From Vreelandella jeotgali Hwa (GTDB taxonomy: Bacteria; Pseudomonadota; Gammaproteobacteria; Pseudomonadales; Halomonadaceae): a DNA stretch of 64,000 nucleotides. The notes below the pieces were generated by a model. The model searched no databases, was not told where the DNA came from, and saw only the letters and a list, made by a program, of their open reading frames with translations. Location of the stretch: the NCBI RefSeq assembly GCF_000334215.1, contig NZ_AMQY01000011.1, positions 372,001 through 436,000 of the forward strand. Reading direction: 5' to 3'. Below, in pieces: positions 10,389 to 21,999 of this stretch. A program made the position numbers and the translations under genes. Positions within the stretch are counted from its first letter, which is position 1. Each line of letters opens with the position of its first letter.

Positions 10389-10412
10389 GGCTTGCAACCC
10401 GGGTTGCAGGCA
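10389..10412. repeat. Palindrome in the sdhB-sucA gap
   Basis: TGCAACCC and GGGTTGCA form a perfect 16-base palindrome at 10393-10408, extended by a wobble and two further pairs (GC...GC). There is no T run, so it is not an ordinary terminator. It may act as an RNA processing or operator site. Confidence 0.45.
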
Positions 10413-10577
10413 TTGCGGCAACAAGTTTGTGCCTGCCACTTAAACCGTAACGCCCGGCTTGTTATCATGGCGCCATTGGCGGTGCGACCTGAGGTCACAC
10501 CGCCATGGTCCATAGCGATATCGCCGCGACCCTGCAGCGATACCGATACCACCCCATCTGTGTAGGGTGACCGAGAG

Positions 10578-13409
10578 ATGCAACAAGGCATAATGGAGTT
10601 GATGTGGCGTTCTTCTCACGTCAGTGGCGCCAATGCCCACTACGTGGAAGCGCTTTTTGAGCAGTACCTCACCGATCCCGACGCTGTGCCCGATGAGTGG
10701 CGCCGTTACTTTGACGAGCTGCCGCGTCCCGAAGGCCATGCGTCCGGCGATGTCCCGCTGGGTCCTGTCCGCGACCAGTTCTACCGCATTGGCCAGCAAA
10801 CGCGCCCCGGCGCTGCCGTACCCGAAGAAAGCGGTATGGATAAAAAGCAGGTCAAGGTGCTGCAGCTGATTAACGCATATCGCTTTCGCGGACACCAGAA
10901 AGCCGATATTGATCCACTGGGGCTGCGCGATCCCACCCCGGTACCGGATCTCGACCTTTCCTTCCATCAGCTTTCCAGCGACGACCTCGATACCGAATTC
11001 CGGACCGGCTCGTTTTTCCTGGGGCTCGACAAGGCACCGCTGCGCGACATTATCGACGCTCTGGAGCGCACCTACTGTCGTTCCATCGGCTGCGAGATCA
11101 TGCACATCGTCGATACCGAAGAAAAGCGCTGGCTACAGCATCGCTTTGAATCGGTACGCAGCGCCCCCGAGTTCGGCCAAAAGGCGCGCCGTCATGTGCT
11201 GGAGCGGCTGACTGCCGCCGAAGGGCTGGAAAACTACCTGGCCGCCAAATACCCCGGTACCAAGCGTTTTGGTCTGGAAGGCGGCGAGACGTTCATTCCC
11301 ATGATGGACGAGTTGATCCAGCGCGCCGGCGGCTACGGGGCCAAGGAAATCGTCATCGGCATGGCGCATCGCGGCCGGCTCAACCTGCTGGTCAACATCC
11401 TGGGCAAGAACCCCGCCGATCTGATCGACGAGTTCGACGGCAAGAAGGTATTCGACCGCGGCTCCGGTGACGTCAAGTATCACCAGGGCTTCAGCTCCAA
11501 CGTCATGTCACCGGGTGGCGAAGTTCACCTGGCGCTCTCGTTCAACCCGTCACACCTTGAAATTGTGGCCCCCGTGGTCGAAGGGTCGGTACGCGCCCGT
11601 CAGGATCGCCGAGAGGACCCGGTTGGCGAGAAAGTGCTGCCGATCAACATCCACGGGGATGCTTCCCTGGCCGGGCAGGGCGTGGTCATGGAGACATTCC
11701 AGATGTCCCAGACGCGTGCCTTCCGCACCGGCGGCACCGTGCATGTGGTGATCAACAACCAGATCGGTTTCACCACATCGCATCCGCTGGATGCACGCTC
11801 TACCGAATACTGCACCGATATCGCCAAAATGGTGCAGGCACCGATTTTTCACGTCAACGGTGACGATCCCGATGCGGTCATCCACACCACCCAGGTGGCG
11901 CTGGACTATCGCCAGAAGTTCAAGAAGGACGTCGTGATCGACATGGTGTGCTACCGCCGTCGTGGGCACAACGAGGCCGACGAGCCCTCGGGCACTCAGC
12001 CGATGATGTATTCCAAGATCAAGCAGCACGACTCGGCGCGCACGCGCTATATCGAGCGGCTGGTCAAGGAGGGCGTGGTCAGCCAGGACGACACCGGCGC
12101 CATGGTCGACACCTACCGCGAAGACCTGATGGCCGGCAACCACGTTGCCAATGCGCTGGTGCAGGAGCCCAACGAGGCGCTGTTTGTCGACTGGCAGCCC
12201 TACATCGGCCACGAGTGGACCGGCTACGCCGACACCTCCTTTGACATGCAGCGTATGCAGCTGCTGGCCGAGCGCATGTGCACCATTCCCGATGGGATTG
12301 CGGTACAGCGTCAGGTGGAAAAGATCTATGCCGACCGGCGCAAGATGCAGGCCGGTGACCTGGCGATCAACTGGGGCTTTGGTGAAACCCTGGCCTACGC
12401 CACGCTGCTGGATCAGGGGCATCCGATCCGTCTGACGGGGCAGGATGCCGGCCGTGGCACCTTCTCGCACCGCCACGCCGTGGTCCATAACCAGAACGAC
12501 GGCAGCACCTATGTGCCGTTGCAGAATATCAGCGACGGCCAGCCGCGTTTCACCATCCACGACTCCTTCCTTTCGGAAGAAGCCGTGTTGGCCTTTGAAT
12601 ACGGCTACGCGACCACCGCGCCCAACGACCTGGTGATCTGGGAAGCCCAGTTCGGCGACTTTCTCAACGGCGCCCAGGTGATGGTGGACCAGTTCATCTC
12701 CTCGGGCGAAACCAAGTGGGGACGCCTGTGCGGGCTGACCATGCTGCTGCCCCACGGCTATGAGGGTCAGGGCCCGGAACACTCCTCGGCGCGCCTCGAG
12801 CGCTTTCTGCAGCTGAGTGCGGAAAACAACATGCAGGTCTGCGTGCCCACCACGCCGGCGCAGATTTATCATCTGCTGCGCCGTCAGGTGATTCGCAAGC
12901 TGCGCAAGCCGCTGGTGATCATGTCGCCCAAGTCGCTGCTGCGCCACAAGGAGGCCGTGTCCAGCCTGGAAGACCTGGCAGACGGCGAGTTCCACATGGT
13001 GCTCCCCGACCAGGCCGACCTCGCTCCCGAGGCCGTGACGCGTATCGTGCTCTGTGCCGGCAAGGTGTATTACGACCTGGCCGCATGGCGGGAGGAAAAC
13101 GAGCGCCACGATACGGCGATTGTGCGTATCGAGCAGCTCTATCCGTTTGCCCGCGATGCGCTTCAGGATGTGCTCAAGGCCTATACCAACGTCACCGATA
13201 TTGTCTGGTGTCAGGAAGAGCCGCTGAACCAGGGGGCCTGGTACCCCAGTCAGCACCACCTGCGCGCGGTTGCCGAGCGGCTCGGGGAAGGACTGGGCGG
13301 CAAGCTCAAGTTTGCCGGCCGCCCCGCCTCTGCGGCGCCGGCAGCGGGCTATATGTCCGTTCACGCCGAACAGCAGCACCAGCTGGTGGACGACGCATTC
13401 AATCTGTAA
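10578..13409 (+). CDS. sucA: 2-oxoglutarate dehydrogenase E1 component
   Basis: Thiamine-diphosphate-dependent decarboxylase that starts the 2-oxoglutarate dehydrogenase reaction. It is a full-length protein of 943 residues. The N-terminus (SSHVSGANAHYVEALFEQYL) is the characteristic E2-binding region. The central part has GMAHRGRLNLLVN and the ThDP/Mg motif region HVNGDDPDAV. The C-terminal transketolase-like domain includes HGYEGQGPEHSSARLERFLQ. It is followed at 39 bases by sucB. The start is supported by a GAGAG-type ribosome site and by N-terminal conservation. Confidence 0.97.
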   Translation: MQQGIMELMWRSSHVSGANAHYVEALFEQYLTDPDAVPDEWRRYFDELPRPEGHASGDVPLGPVRDQFYRIGQQTRPGAAVPEESGMDKKQVKVLQLINAYRFRGHQKADIDPLGLRDPTPVPDLDLSFHQLSSDDLDTEFRTGSFFLGLDKAPLRDIIDALERTYCRSIGCEIMHIVDTEEKRWLQHRFESVRSAPEFGQKARRHVLERLTAAEGLENYLAAKYPGTKRFGLEGGETFIPMMDELIQRAGGYGAKEIVIGMAHRGRLNLLVNILGKNPADLIDEFDGKKVFDRGSGDVKYHQGFSSNVMSPGGEVHLALSFNPSHLEIVAPVVEGSVRARQDRREDPVGEKVLPINIHGDASLAGQGVVMETFQMSQTRAFRTGGTVHVVINNQIGFTTSHPLDARSTEYCTDIAKMVQAPIFHVNGDDPDAVIHTTQVALDYRQKFKKDVVIDMVCYRRRGHNEADEPSGTQPMMYSKIKQHDSARTRYIERLVKEGVVSQDDTGAMVDTYREDLMAGNHVANALVQEPNEALFVDWQPYIGHEWTGYADTSFDMQRMQLLAERMCTIPDGIAVQRQVEKIYADRRKMQAGDLAINWGFGETLAYATLLDQGHPIRLTGQDAGRGTFSHRHAVVHNQNDGSTYVPLQNISDGQPRFTIHDSFLSEEAVLAFEYGYATTAPNDLVIWEAQFGDFLNGAQVMVDQFISSGETKWGRLCGLTMLLPHGYEGQGPEHSSARLERFLQLSAENNMQVCVPTTPAQIYHLLRRQVIRKLRKPLVIMSPKSLLRHKEAVSSLEDLADGEFHMVLPDQADLAPEAVTRIVLCAGKVYYDLAAWREENERHDTAIVRIEQLYPFARDALQDVLKAYTNVTDIVWCQEEPLNQGAWYPSQHHLRAVAERLGEGLGGKLKFAGRPASAAPAAGYMSVHAEQQHQLVDDAFNL

Positions 13410-13448
13410 GCGCCCACCGGGGTTTCGCGAACACACAAGGGATACCAC

Positions 13449-14993
13449 ATGGCTACCGAAATCAAAGCGCCAACCTTTCCAGAGTCCGTCGCTGAGGGCA
13501 CCGTTGCCGCCTGGCACAAAAAGCCCGGCGACAGCGTCGAGCGCGACGAGCTGGTGGTTGAAATTGAAACCGACAAGGTCGTGCTGGAAGTTGTAGCACC
13601 GGAAGCCGGCACGCTCAGTGACGTCCTGGTCAAAGAAGACGATACCGTGGAGTCCGAGCAGGTGCTGGGCAAGCTCGGCGAGGCTTCTGCCGCTGCCGAC
13701 AGCGCGCCGCAGGACGACAAGCCTGCCGCGGCAAAGCCGGACGCCGCTGCCTCTCAGCCGGCCGCCGGCAAGCAGCACGAAGTCAAGGCGCCGTCATTTC
13801 CCGAGTCCGTGCAGGAAGGCACGGTGGCCAGCTGGAACAAGAAGGTCGGCGAATCGGCGAGCCGTGACGAAGTGCTGGCCGAGATCGAGACCGACAAGGT
13901 CGTCCTCGAAGTCGTGGCGCCGGCAGACGGCGCGCTGACCGAAATTCGCGCTGACGTGGACAGCCAGGTCGAGTCCGAGCAGCTGCTGGCCCTGTTTGCC
14001 GAAGGCGCCGGCGGTAGCGACCCGGCGGATGAAGCTCCGGCTGCCGGGGCCGATGACCAGGACGATGAGGCCGAGGAACATCAGGACGGCAAAATCCTGG
14101 CGCCGGCGGCGCGCAGGATGGTAGCGGAAAACGACCTGGACGCATCGCGCATCGACGGCACCGGCAAGGGCGGCCGGATTCTCAAGGAAGATGTCCAGAA
14201 GGCGCTGAAAGACGGTAATGCGAAGAAGTCGGCGGCTCCCGCGCCTGCACCGACGCAGGGCGCTCAGGCAGCGCCGGCTCCGGTCGAGGGTGAGCGCCCC
14301 GAAAAGCGTGTGCCCATGAGCCGCCTGCGTCAGACCATTGCCAAGCGGCTGGTACAGGCGCAGCAGACGGCCGCGATGCTCACGACCTACAACGAGGTCG
14401 ACATGAGCGCGATCATGGAGATGCGCGCCCAGTACAAGGAAACCTTCCTCAAGGCCCACGATACCAAGCTCGGCTTCATGAGCTTCTTCGTCAAGGCGGC
14501 CGCCGAGGCGCTCAAGCGCTTCCCCGACGTCAACGCTTCGATCGACGGCAGCGATATCGTTTATCATGGCTATCAGGATATCGGCGTCGCGGTTTCCACC
14601 GAACGCGGCCTGGTCGTGCCGGTGCTGCGCGATACCGACCGGATGCAGATGGCCGACGTGGAAAAGAGCATTGTCGATTTTGGCAAGCGCGCCCGTGACG
14701 GTAAGCTGGGCATCGACGAAATGCAGGGTGGCACCTTTACCATCACCAACGGCGGTATCTTTGGCTCGCTGCTGTCGACGCCGATCATCAACCCGCCGCA
14801 AACGGCGATCCTGGGCATGCACAAGATCCAGGAACGGCCGATGGCGGTTAACGGTCAGGTAGAAGTTCGGCCAATGATGTACCTTGCCATCTCCTATGAC
14901 CACCGCATGATCGATGGCAAGGATGCCGTGCAGTTCCTGGTCGTGATCAAGGAGCTGCTGGAAGATCCGGCACGTCTGCTGCTTAACGTATAG
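13449..14993 (+). CDS. sucB: 2-oxoglutarate dehydrogenase E2 (dihydrolipoyl succinyltransferase), two lipoyl domains
   Basis: Core acyltransferase of the 2-oxoglutarate dehydrogenase complex. Two lipoyl domains are present, at about 2-76 and 110-185, each with the lipoylation motif ETDKVVLEV (Lys43 and Lys150). The peripheral subunit-binding domain is at about 215-252 ([19 protein letters not shown]). The catalytic domain runs from about 285 to the end, with [11 protein letters not shown] (His485, Asp489). Ala/Pro/Asp-rich linkers join the domains. Enteric SucB has one lipoyl domain, so the 514-residue length reflects an extra copy. It sits between sucA and lpdA. Confidence 0.95.
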   Translation: MATEIKAPTFPESVAEGTVAAWHKKPGDSVERDELVVEIETDKVVLEVVAPEAGTLSDVLVKEDDTVESEQVLGKLGEASAAADSAPQDDKPAAAKPDAAASQPAAGKQHEVKAPSFPESVQEGTVASWNKKVGESASRDEVLAEIETDKVVLEVVAPADGALTEIRADVDSQVESEQLLALFAEGAGGSDPADEAPAAGADDQDDEAEEHQDGKILAPAARRMVAENDLDASRIDGTGKGGRILKEDVQKALKDGNAKKSAAPAPAPTQGAQAAPAPVEGERPEKRVPMSRLRQTIAKRLVQAQQTAAMLTTYNEVDMSAIMEMRAQYKETFLKAHDTKLGFMSFFVKAAAEALKRFPDVNASIDGSDIVYHGYQDIGVAVSTERGLVVPVLRDTDRMQMADVEKSIVDFGKRARDGKLGIDEMQGGTFTITNGGIFGSLLSTPIINPPQTAILGMHKIQERPMAVNGQVEVRPMMYLAISYDHRMIDGKDAVQFLVVIKELLEDPARLLLNV

Positions 14994-16544
<1,551 letters not shown>

Positions 16545-16564
16545 TCCACAATCCCTTTTAACAA

Positions 16565-16584
16565 GCGCCACCTCCGGGTGGCGC
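16565..16584 (+). other. Hairpin between lpdA and sucC
   Basis: GCGCCACC and GGTGGCGC form an eight-pair stem around a TCCG tetraloop, with no T run after it. It may be an RNA-stability or attenuation element that sets sucCD expression relative to sucAB-lpdA. Confidence 0.5.
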
Positions 16585-16672
16585 AATGCTTTCGGCAATG
16601 TATCGAAAGCGCGGGGATGGGGAGCAACCGTTTCCCATCGTTCGAGTCACATGCAACCAATGGCATGAAGCG

Positions 16673-17838
<1,166 letters not shown>

Positions 17839-17839
<1 letters not shown>

Positions 17840-18711
17840 TGAGTATCCTGATCGACAACAGCACCAAGGTCATCTGCCAGGGGTTCACCGGCGGCCAGGG
17901 CACTTTCCACTCCGAGCAGGCCATTGCCTACGGCACGCGGATGGTCGGCGGCGTAACGCCGGGCAAGGGCGGCCAGGAACACCTGGGGCTGCCGGTGTTC
18001 AACACCGTGAAGGAAGCGGTGCAGGAAACCGGGGCCGAAGCCAGCGTGATTTACGTACCCGCGCCCTTCTGCAAGGACTCGATCATCGAAGCCGCCAAGG
18101 CCGGCATTCGTCTGATCGTGTGCATTACCGAAGGCATTCCCACGCTCGACATGCTGGATGCCAAGGTCAAGTGTGACGAGCTGGGCGTGACCCTGATCGG
18201 CCCCAACTGCCCGGGCGTGATTACGCCGGGAGAAAGCAAGATCGGCATCATGCCCGGCCATATCCACCAGCCGGGCAAGGTTGGTATTATCTCGCGTTCG
18301 GGCACGCTGACCTACGAAGCCGTCAAGCAGACCACCGACCACGGCTTTGGCCAGTCCACCTGCGTGGGTATCGGCGGCGATCCGATCCCGGGCTCCAGCT
18401 TTATCGATATGCTGGCGCTGTTTGAAAACGATCCCAAAACCGAAGCCATCGTGATGATCGGTGAAATCGGCGGTACCGCGGAAGAAGAAGCCTCGGCGTA
18501 CATCAAGGAGCACGTCTCCAAGCCGGTGGTTTCCTATATTGCCGGTGTCACCGCGCCTCCGGGCAAGCGCATGGGCCATGCCGGTGCGATTATCGCCGGC
18601 GGCAAGGGCACCGCGGATGAGAAGTTTGCCGCGCTGGAAGGCGCCGGGGTGAAAACCGTGCGCTCGCTGGCTCATATCGGTGACGCGCTCAAGGAAATGA
18701 CCGGCTGGTAA
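17839..18711 (+). CDS. sucD: Succinyl-CoA synthetase alpha subunit
   Basis: CoA-binding, phosphohistidine-bearing subunit of succinyl-CoA synthetase, 290 residues. It has the N-terminal CoA-binding fold ([14 protein letters not shown]), then [20 protein letters not shown], and the active-site segment [17 protein letters not shown] with the phosphorylated His. It overlaps sucC by one base, ends the cluster and is followed by a strong terminator. Confidence 0.97.
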
Positions 18712-18750
18712 GCCAGAGGTCATCACGGCCGGCGCAAGGCGTCCTCGGCC

Positions 18751-18778
18751 GATAACCGCTGGCCGATAACCGTTGGCC
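18751..18778. repeat. Two-copy 14-bp direct repeat before the sucD terminator
   Basis: GATAACCGCTGGCC (18751-18764) and GATAACCGTTGGCC (18765-18778) abut, with partial copies on either side. It is a small instance of the short tandem repeats seen in several other gaps of this window. Confidence 0.6.
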
Positions 18779-18787
18779 AGAAACAGG

Positions 18788-18823
18788 GCCGCCCGGCACC
18801 ATCATGGTCCGGGCGGCTTTTTT
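18788..18823 (+). terminator. Rho-independent terminator of the sdh-suc cluster
   Basis: GCCGCCCGG pairs with CCGGGCGGC around a 12-base loop and is followed by six T. It lies 76 bases after the sucD stop. Confidence 0.9.
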
Positions 18824-18875
18824 GCGTCCTTGTTTGTCGCGGATGCCGGGGCAGGATGGCCCCGGCGCGCGGCGA

Positions 18876-20816
18876 TCAGGCGGCGGGGCGGGCGACCAGC
18901 GAGCGGGTGTCTTCCCGGGCCTCGATGAGGTTGACCCGTACGGCATCGCCGAGCTTGTAGCGTTCCACGTCTTCGACCTGGATGCGGCCTTCCTTGTCGT
19001 CGATGACCACCTTGCGGCGGTCGCTGTGCATCATCGGTGCCGGGACAAAGGCCGTGGCGCCGTTGTCGATCAAACGCACGCGCATGCCGCCGCGGTTGAT
19101 GGCGATGATTTCGGCGTCAAAGGCGGTTTGGGCCTCGGCGTCCGGGGTCAGGTAGCGCACGTAGAGCCAGTCCTTCACGTCGCGCTCGGCCATGCGGTTC
19201 AGGCGGCGGCGTTCGGTGAGCTGCTCGGTCAACGCTTCGCTGGCTTCGGCGGGCGCCTTTTCACCCTTGAGAACGTGCTTGATCAGACGATGGTTGACCA
19301 TATCGCCGTACTTGCGGATCGGCGAGGTCCAGGTGGCATAGGCCGTCAGCCCCAGGCCGAAGTGGGGGCCGGGCAGCGCCGACATCCGGGTAAAGCCCTG
19401 GAAGCGGCGCAGGCGCACGTCCAGCCAGGCATTCTCGCGGCTTTCGATCTCGCGCTTGAGCGTCTTGTAGCGCGGCAGGTCGAGCAGGTCGTCGGTGTCG
19501 ACATTGATGTCCTGGGTGGCGAGAAACGCCTGGGCGTCTTCGACCTTTTCCGGCTCAAAGGCGCGATGCACGTTGAAGATACCGTGGCCGACGTTGGCCG
19601 ACAGGTAGTCCGCGCAGCAGGCGTTGGAGGCGATCATCGATTCCTCGATCATGCGGTTGGCAATGCGCCGCTCTTCGACTTCGATGTTGAGCACGTTGCC
19701 GGCCGGATCGAGCTTGAAAACGAAGTCCGGGCTGCCGCTGAACACCAGCGCATGCTTTTCGCGCCACGCCGAGCGCGCCTCGGTGAGGTCGCGCAGTGCC
19801 GTCAGCTGCGGGGCGATGTTGTCGGCCGGGGTCCAGTCGCCTTCGCCCTCGATCCAGTTGGAGACGTTCTCGTAGGTCAGCCGCGCGTGGGACATGGCCT
19901 CGGCGGCGAAGAAGCGATAGTCGCCCAGGCTGCCGTCGGCGTTGACGTCCAGGGTGCACGCCAGCACCGGACGCGTCTGACCTTCCAGCAGCGAGCAGAG
20001 ATCGTCGGCCAGCTGCTCGGGCAGCATGGTGACGTTCTGACCCGGCAGGTAGACGGTGAAAGCGCGCACCCGGGCTTCCTTGTCCGCCGCGTGGTTTTCG
20101 TCGACGTAGGCCGTGGGATCGGCAATCGCCACGCTCATGCGCCAGCCGCCGTCTTCGCGTTCGACCACGTGCAGGGCGTCATCCATGTCCCTTGTGGAAG
20201 CGCTGTCGATGGTGAAAAACGGCATCGCGGTAATGTCTTCCCGCTCCAGGCCTTCCTCGTGGAGCGGCCATTCGCTGCCGGCATCCGGGCATTCCTGCTC
20301 CAGCGCATGGCGCGCCAGCGTCACCCGCCAGGGCACGGCGGGGTTGTCCGATTTGGCGACCAGCTCGTCGATCTGGGCGAAAAAGCTGCGGTCGTCCTTT
20401 TTCATCGGATGGCGGACCAGCCGCGCCACGATCCAGTCGCCGTCGGCGATGCTGTCTTCGTCGAGGCTGCGCTTGATGCGCGCCTTGATGGCGTTACGGA
20501 TCGACGGGTGATCGGGCACCACGGCCAGGCGGCCTTCGCGCTTCTGCACACGGGCGACAAAGCGATCCAGCCCCTGCTCGATGAGCGTTTCCGGCTCAAC
20601 CGAGGTCTTGTCACCGTTCTGGTGAATCACCGCCTCGACCCGGTCGCCGTGGATGACCTGCTTCATCGCGGGCGGCGGAATGAAGTAGGATTCACCGTCG
20701 TCGGTTTCCAGAAAGCCGAAGCCGCGGTCGGTGCCCTTGACCTGTCCTTCGGCGCGGGGGGTGGTATCACGAATCTGTTGCTTGAGTTGGGCAAGCGAGG
20801 AATTATTCTGCAGCAT
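18876..20816 (-). CDS. rnb: Exoribonuclease II
   Basis: Processive 3'-5' hydrolytic RNase that degrades single-stranded RNA. At 646 residues it matches RNase II rather than the longer RNase R. The N-terminal cold-shock-like domain is KGTDRGFGFLETDDGESYFI. The RNB catalytic domain has the acidic cluster TIDSASTRDMDDALHV and later TSPIRKYGDMVNHRLI. A C-terminal S1 domain follows. It is the last gene of a minus-strand run, 79 bases after ycjF. Confidence 0.95.
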   Translation of the reverse strand: MLQNNSSLAQLKQQIRDTTPRAEGQVKGTDRGFGFLETDDGESYFIPPPAMKQVIHGDRVEAVIHQNGDKTSVEPETLIEQGLDRFVARVQKREGRLAVVPDHPSIRNAIKARIKRSLDEDSIADGDWIVARLVRHPMKKDDRSFFAQIDELVAKSDNPAVPWRVTLARHALEQECPDAGSEWPLHEEGLEREDITAMPFFTIDSASTRDMDDALHVVEREDGGWRMSVAIADPTAYVDENHAADKEARVRAFTVYLPGQNVTMLPEQLADDLCSLLEGQTRPVLACTLDVNADGSLGDYRFFAAEAMSHARLTYENVSNWIEGEGDWTPADNIAPQLTALRDLTEARSAWREKHALVFSGSPDFVFKLDPAGNVLNIEVEERRIANRMIEESMIASNACCADYLSANVGHGIFNVHRAFEPEKVEDAQAFLATQDINVDTDDLLDLPRYKTLKREIESRENAWLDVRLRRFQGFTRMSALPGPHFGLGLTAYATWTSPIRKYGDMVNHRLIKHVLKGEKAPAEASEALTEQLTERRRLNRMAERDVKDWLYVRYLTPDAEAQTAFDAEIIAINRGGMRVRLIDNGATAFVPAPMMHSDRRKVVIDDKEGRIQVEDVERYKLGDAVRVNLIEAREDTRSLVARPAA

Positions 20817-20895
20817 GAGGCTCGTTTGGTTGGCGAGGGTAGGCCGCCACTATACGGGTTCGGGGCGATGGCGCCAATCGCGGCGGCCGGATGGC

Positions 20896-21999
20896 TCAGC
20901 GCCGCTGCGCCGGCGCGGTATCGTCGGGCCGCGCATCCAGCCGGCGCAGCTGTTGCCATAGATCGCGGCGCAGGTCGGCCACGGTCGGCGCCGCCTCGGG
21001 CGCAAAGGCCAGCGGGCGGCACAGCCGCTGGGCACGCAGTCCCAGCCGGGCGCTCAGCAGGCCGACGGACAACCCCTGGCCGGCACGCGCCGACAGCCGC
21101 CCGGCCATGTCCAGCGAGAGCATGTCCATGCCGGCATCGGTGGCCAGCTCGCTGGCCCCGGCAAACGCCATGTTGTGCAGCACCGCCTTGAACAGCCGCA
21201 GGCGACTGATATAGCCAAGCTCCAGACCGTAAAGACGGCACAGGCGGTCGACCATGGCCAGGTTGCGCCAGGCCACCAGCGCCATGTCGACAAGCGTCAG
21301 CGGGCTCGCCGCCACCATAACAGCCGTTTCCCCGCACATGCGCGAGATGAGCCGCTGCGCCTCGCGGTCGCGGGGCGTCAGCAGGTGATGATCCAGCAGC
21401 GCCAGGGTTTCCTCACCGTTGTGATGCGGTTGCTGCGCGGCCCGGAAGGCCCGCCAGTGCGGATCATCCTCGCTCAGCCGCAGCTGATCCTGGAGCCTGC
21501 CGGCCAGCTTTTGTGCCTTGCGCGGTGAGCGATGCGGCAGCTCGGCCAGCGCCGTGCGCAGTCTGTCGTGGCGCTTGAGGCGTTTCAGCCGCACCAGTTC
21601 GCGCAGCGTGGCCGCCGCGCCCAGGCCAATGACCCCCAGGCCGAGCAGCCGCCAGGCGGCGTCCAGCCAGCGGGCGCCGGTCAGCGCATCGGGCAGTCCG
21701 GTGACAAACTCGGCGATGCCCAGCACCACGCTGCCGGCGAGTACCAGCACCAGCCCGCGGTGGCGCTTGCGCGGCGCGCCCAGACTGTGCTCGGGCAGGG
21801 CGGTGGCGGCCGCGTCGTCGTCGGCCGGTTGGGTATCCCGGGTGCCCTGGTCGAAGCGGTGGGCGGCGCGCAGGGGGTCGGTCGCCGACTGCGTATCGGC
21901 GCCGTGGTGGCGTCCGGCGTCGTGGTGTCTGGCGTTGTGAGGGTCGGAGGAGCTGTCGTCGTCCAGGGCAAAGTGCCGGCGTGGCTGGGGCGTGGTCAT
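20896..21999 (-). CDS. ycjF: YcjF-like DUF697/TIGR01620 membrane protein
   Basis: Inner-membrane protein of the YcjF family, 367 residues. The first 95 residues are polar and low in complexity. Two hydrophobic segments follow (GLVLVLAGSVVLGIAEFV and WRLLGLGVIGLGAAATL), then a cytoplasmic alpha-helical domain. The C-terminal half contains the family-typical MVAASPLTLVDMALVAWRN stretch. It overlaps ycjX by four bases (ATGA), the pairing known from phage-shock-linked ycjXF. The biochemical role is not known. Confidence 0.85.
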   Translation of the reverse strand: MTTPQPRRHFALDDDSSSDPHNARHHDAGRHHGADTQSATDPLRAAHRFDQGTRDTQPADDDAAATALPEHSLGAPRKRHRGLVLVLAGSVVLGIAEFVTGLPDALTGARWLDAAWRLLGLGVIGLGAAATLRELVRLKRLKRHDRLRTALAELPHRSPRKAQKLAGRLQDQLRLSEDDPHWRAFRAAQQPHHNGEETLALLDHHLLTPRDREAQRLISRMCGETAVMVAASPLTLVDMALVAWRNLAMVDRLCRLYGLELGYISRLRLFKAVLHNMAFAGASELATDAGMDMLSLDMAGRLSARAGQGLSVGLLSARLGLRAQRLCRPLAFAPEAAPTVADLRRDLWQQLRRLDARPDDTAPAQRR

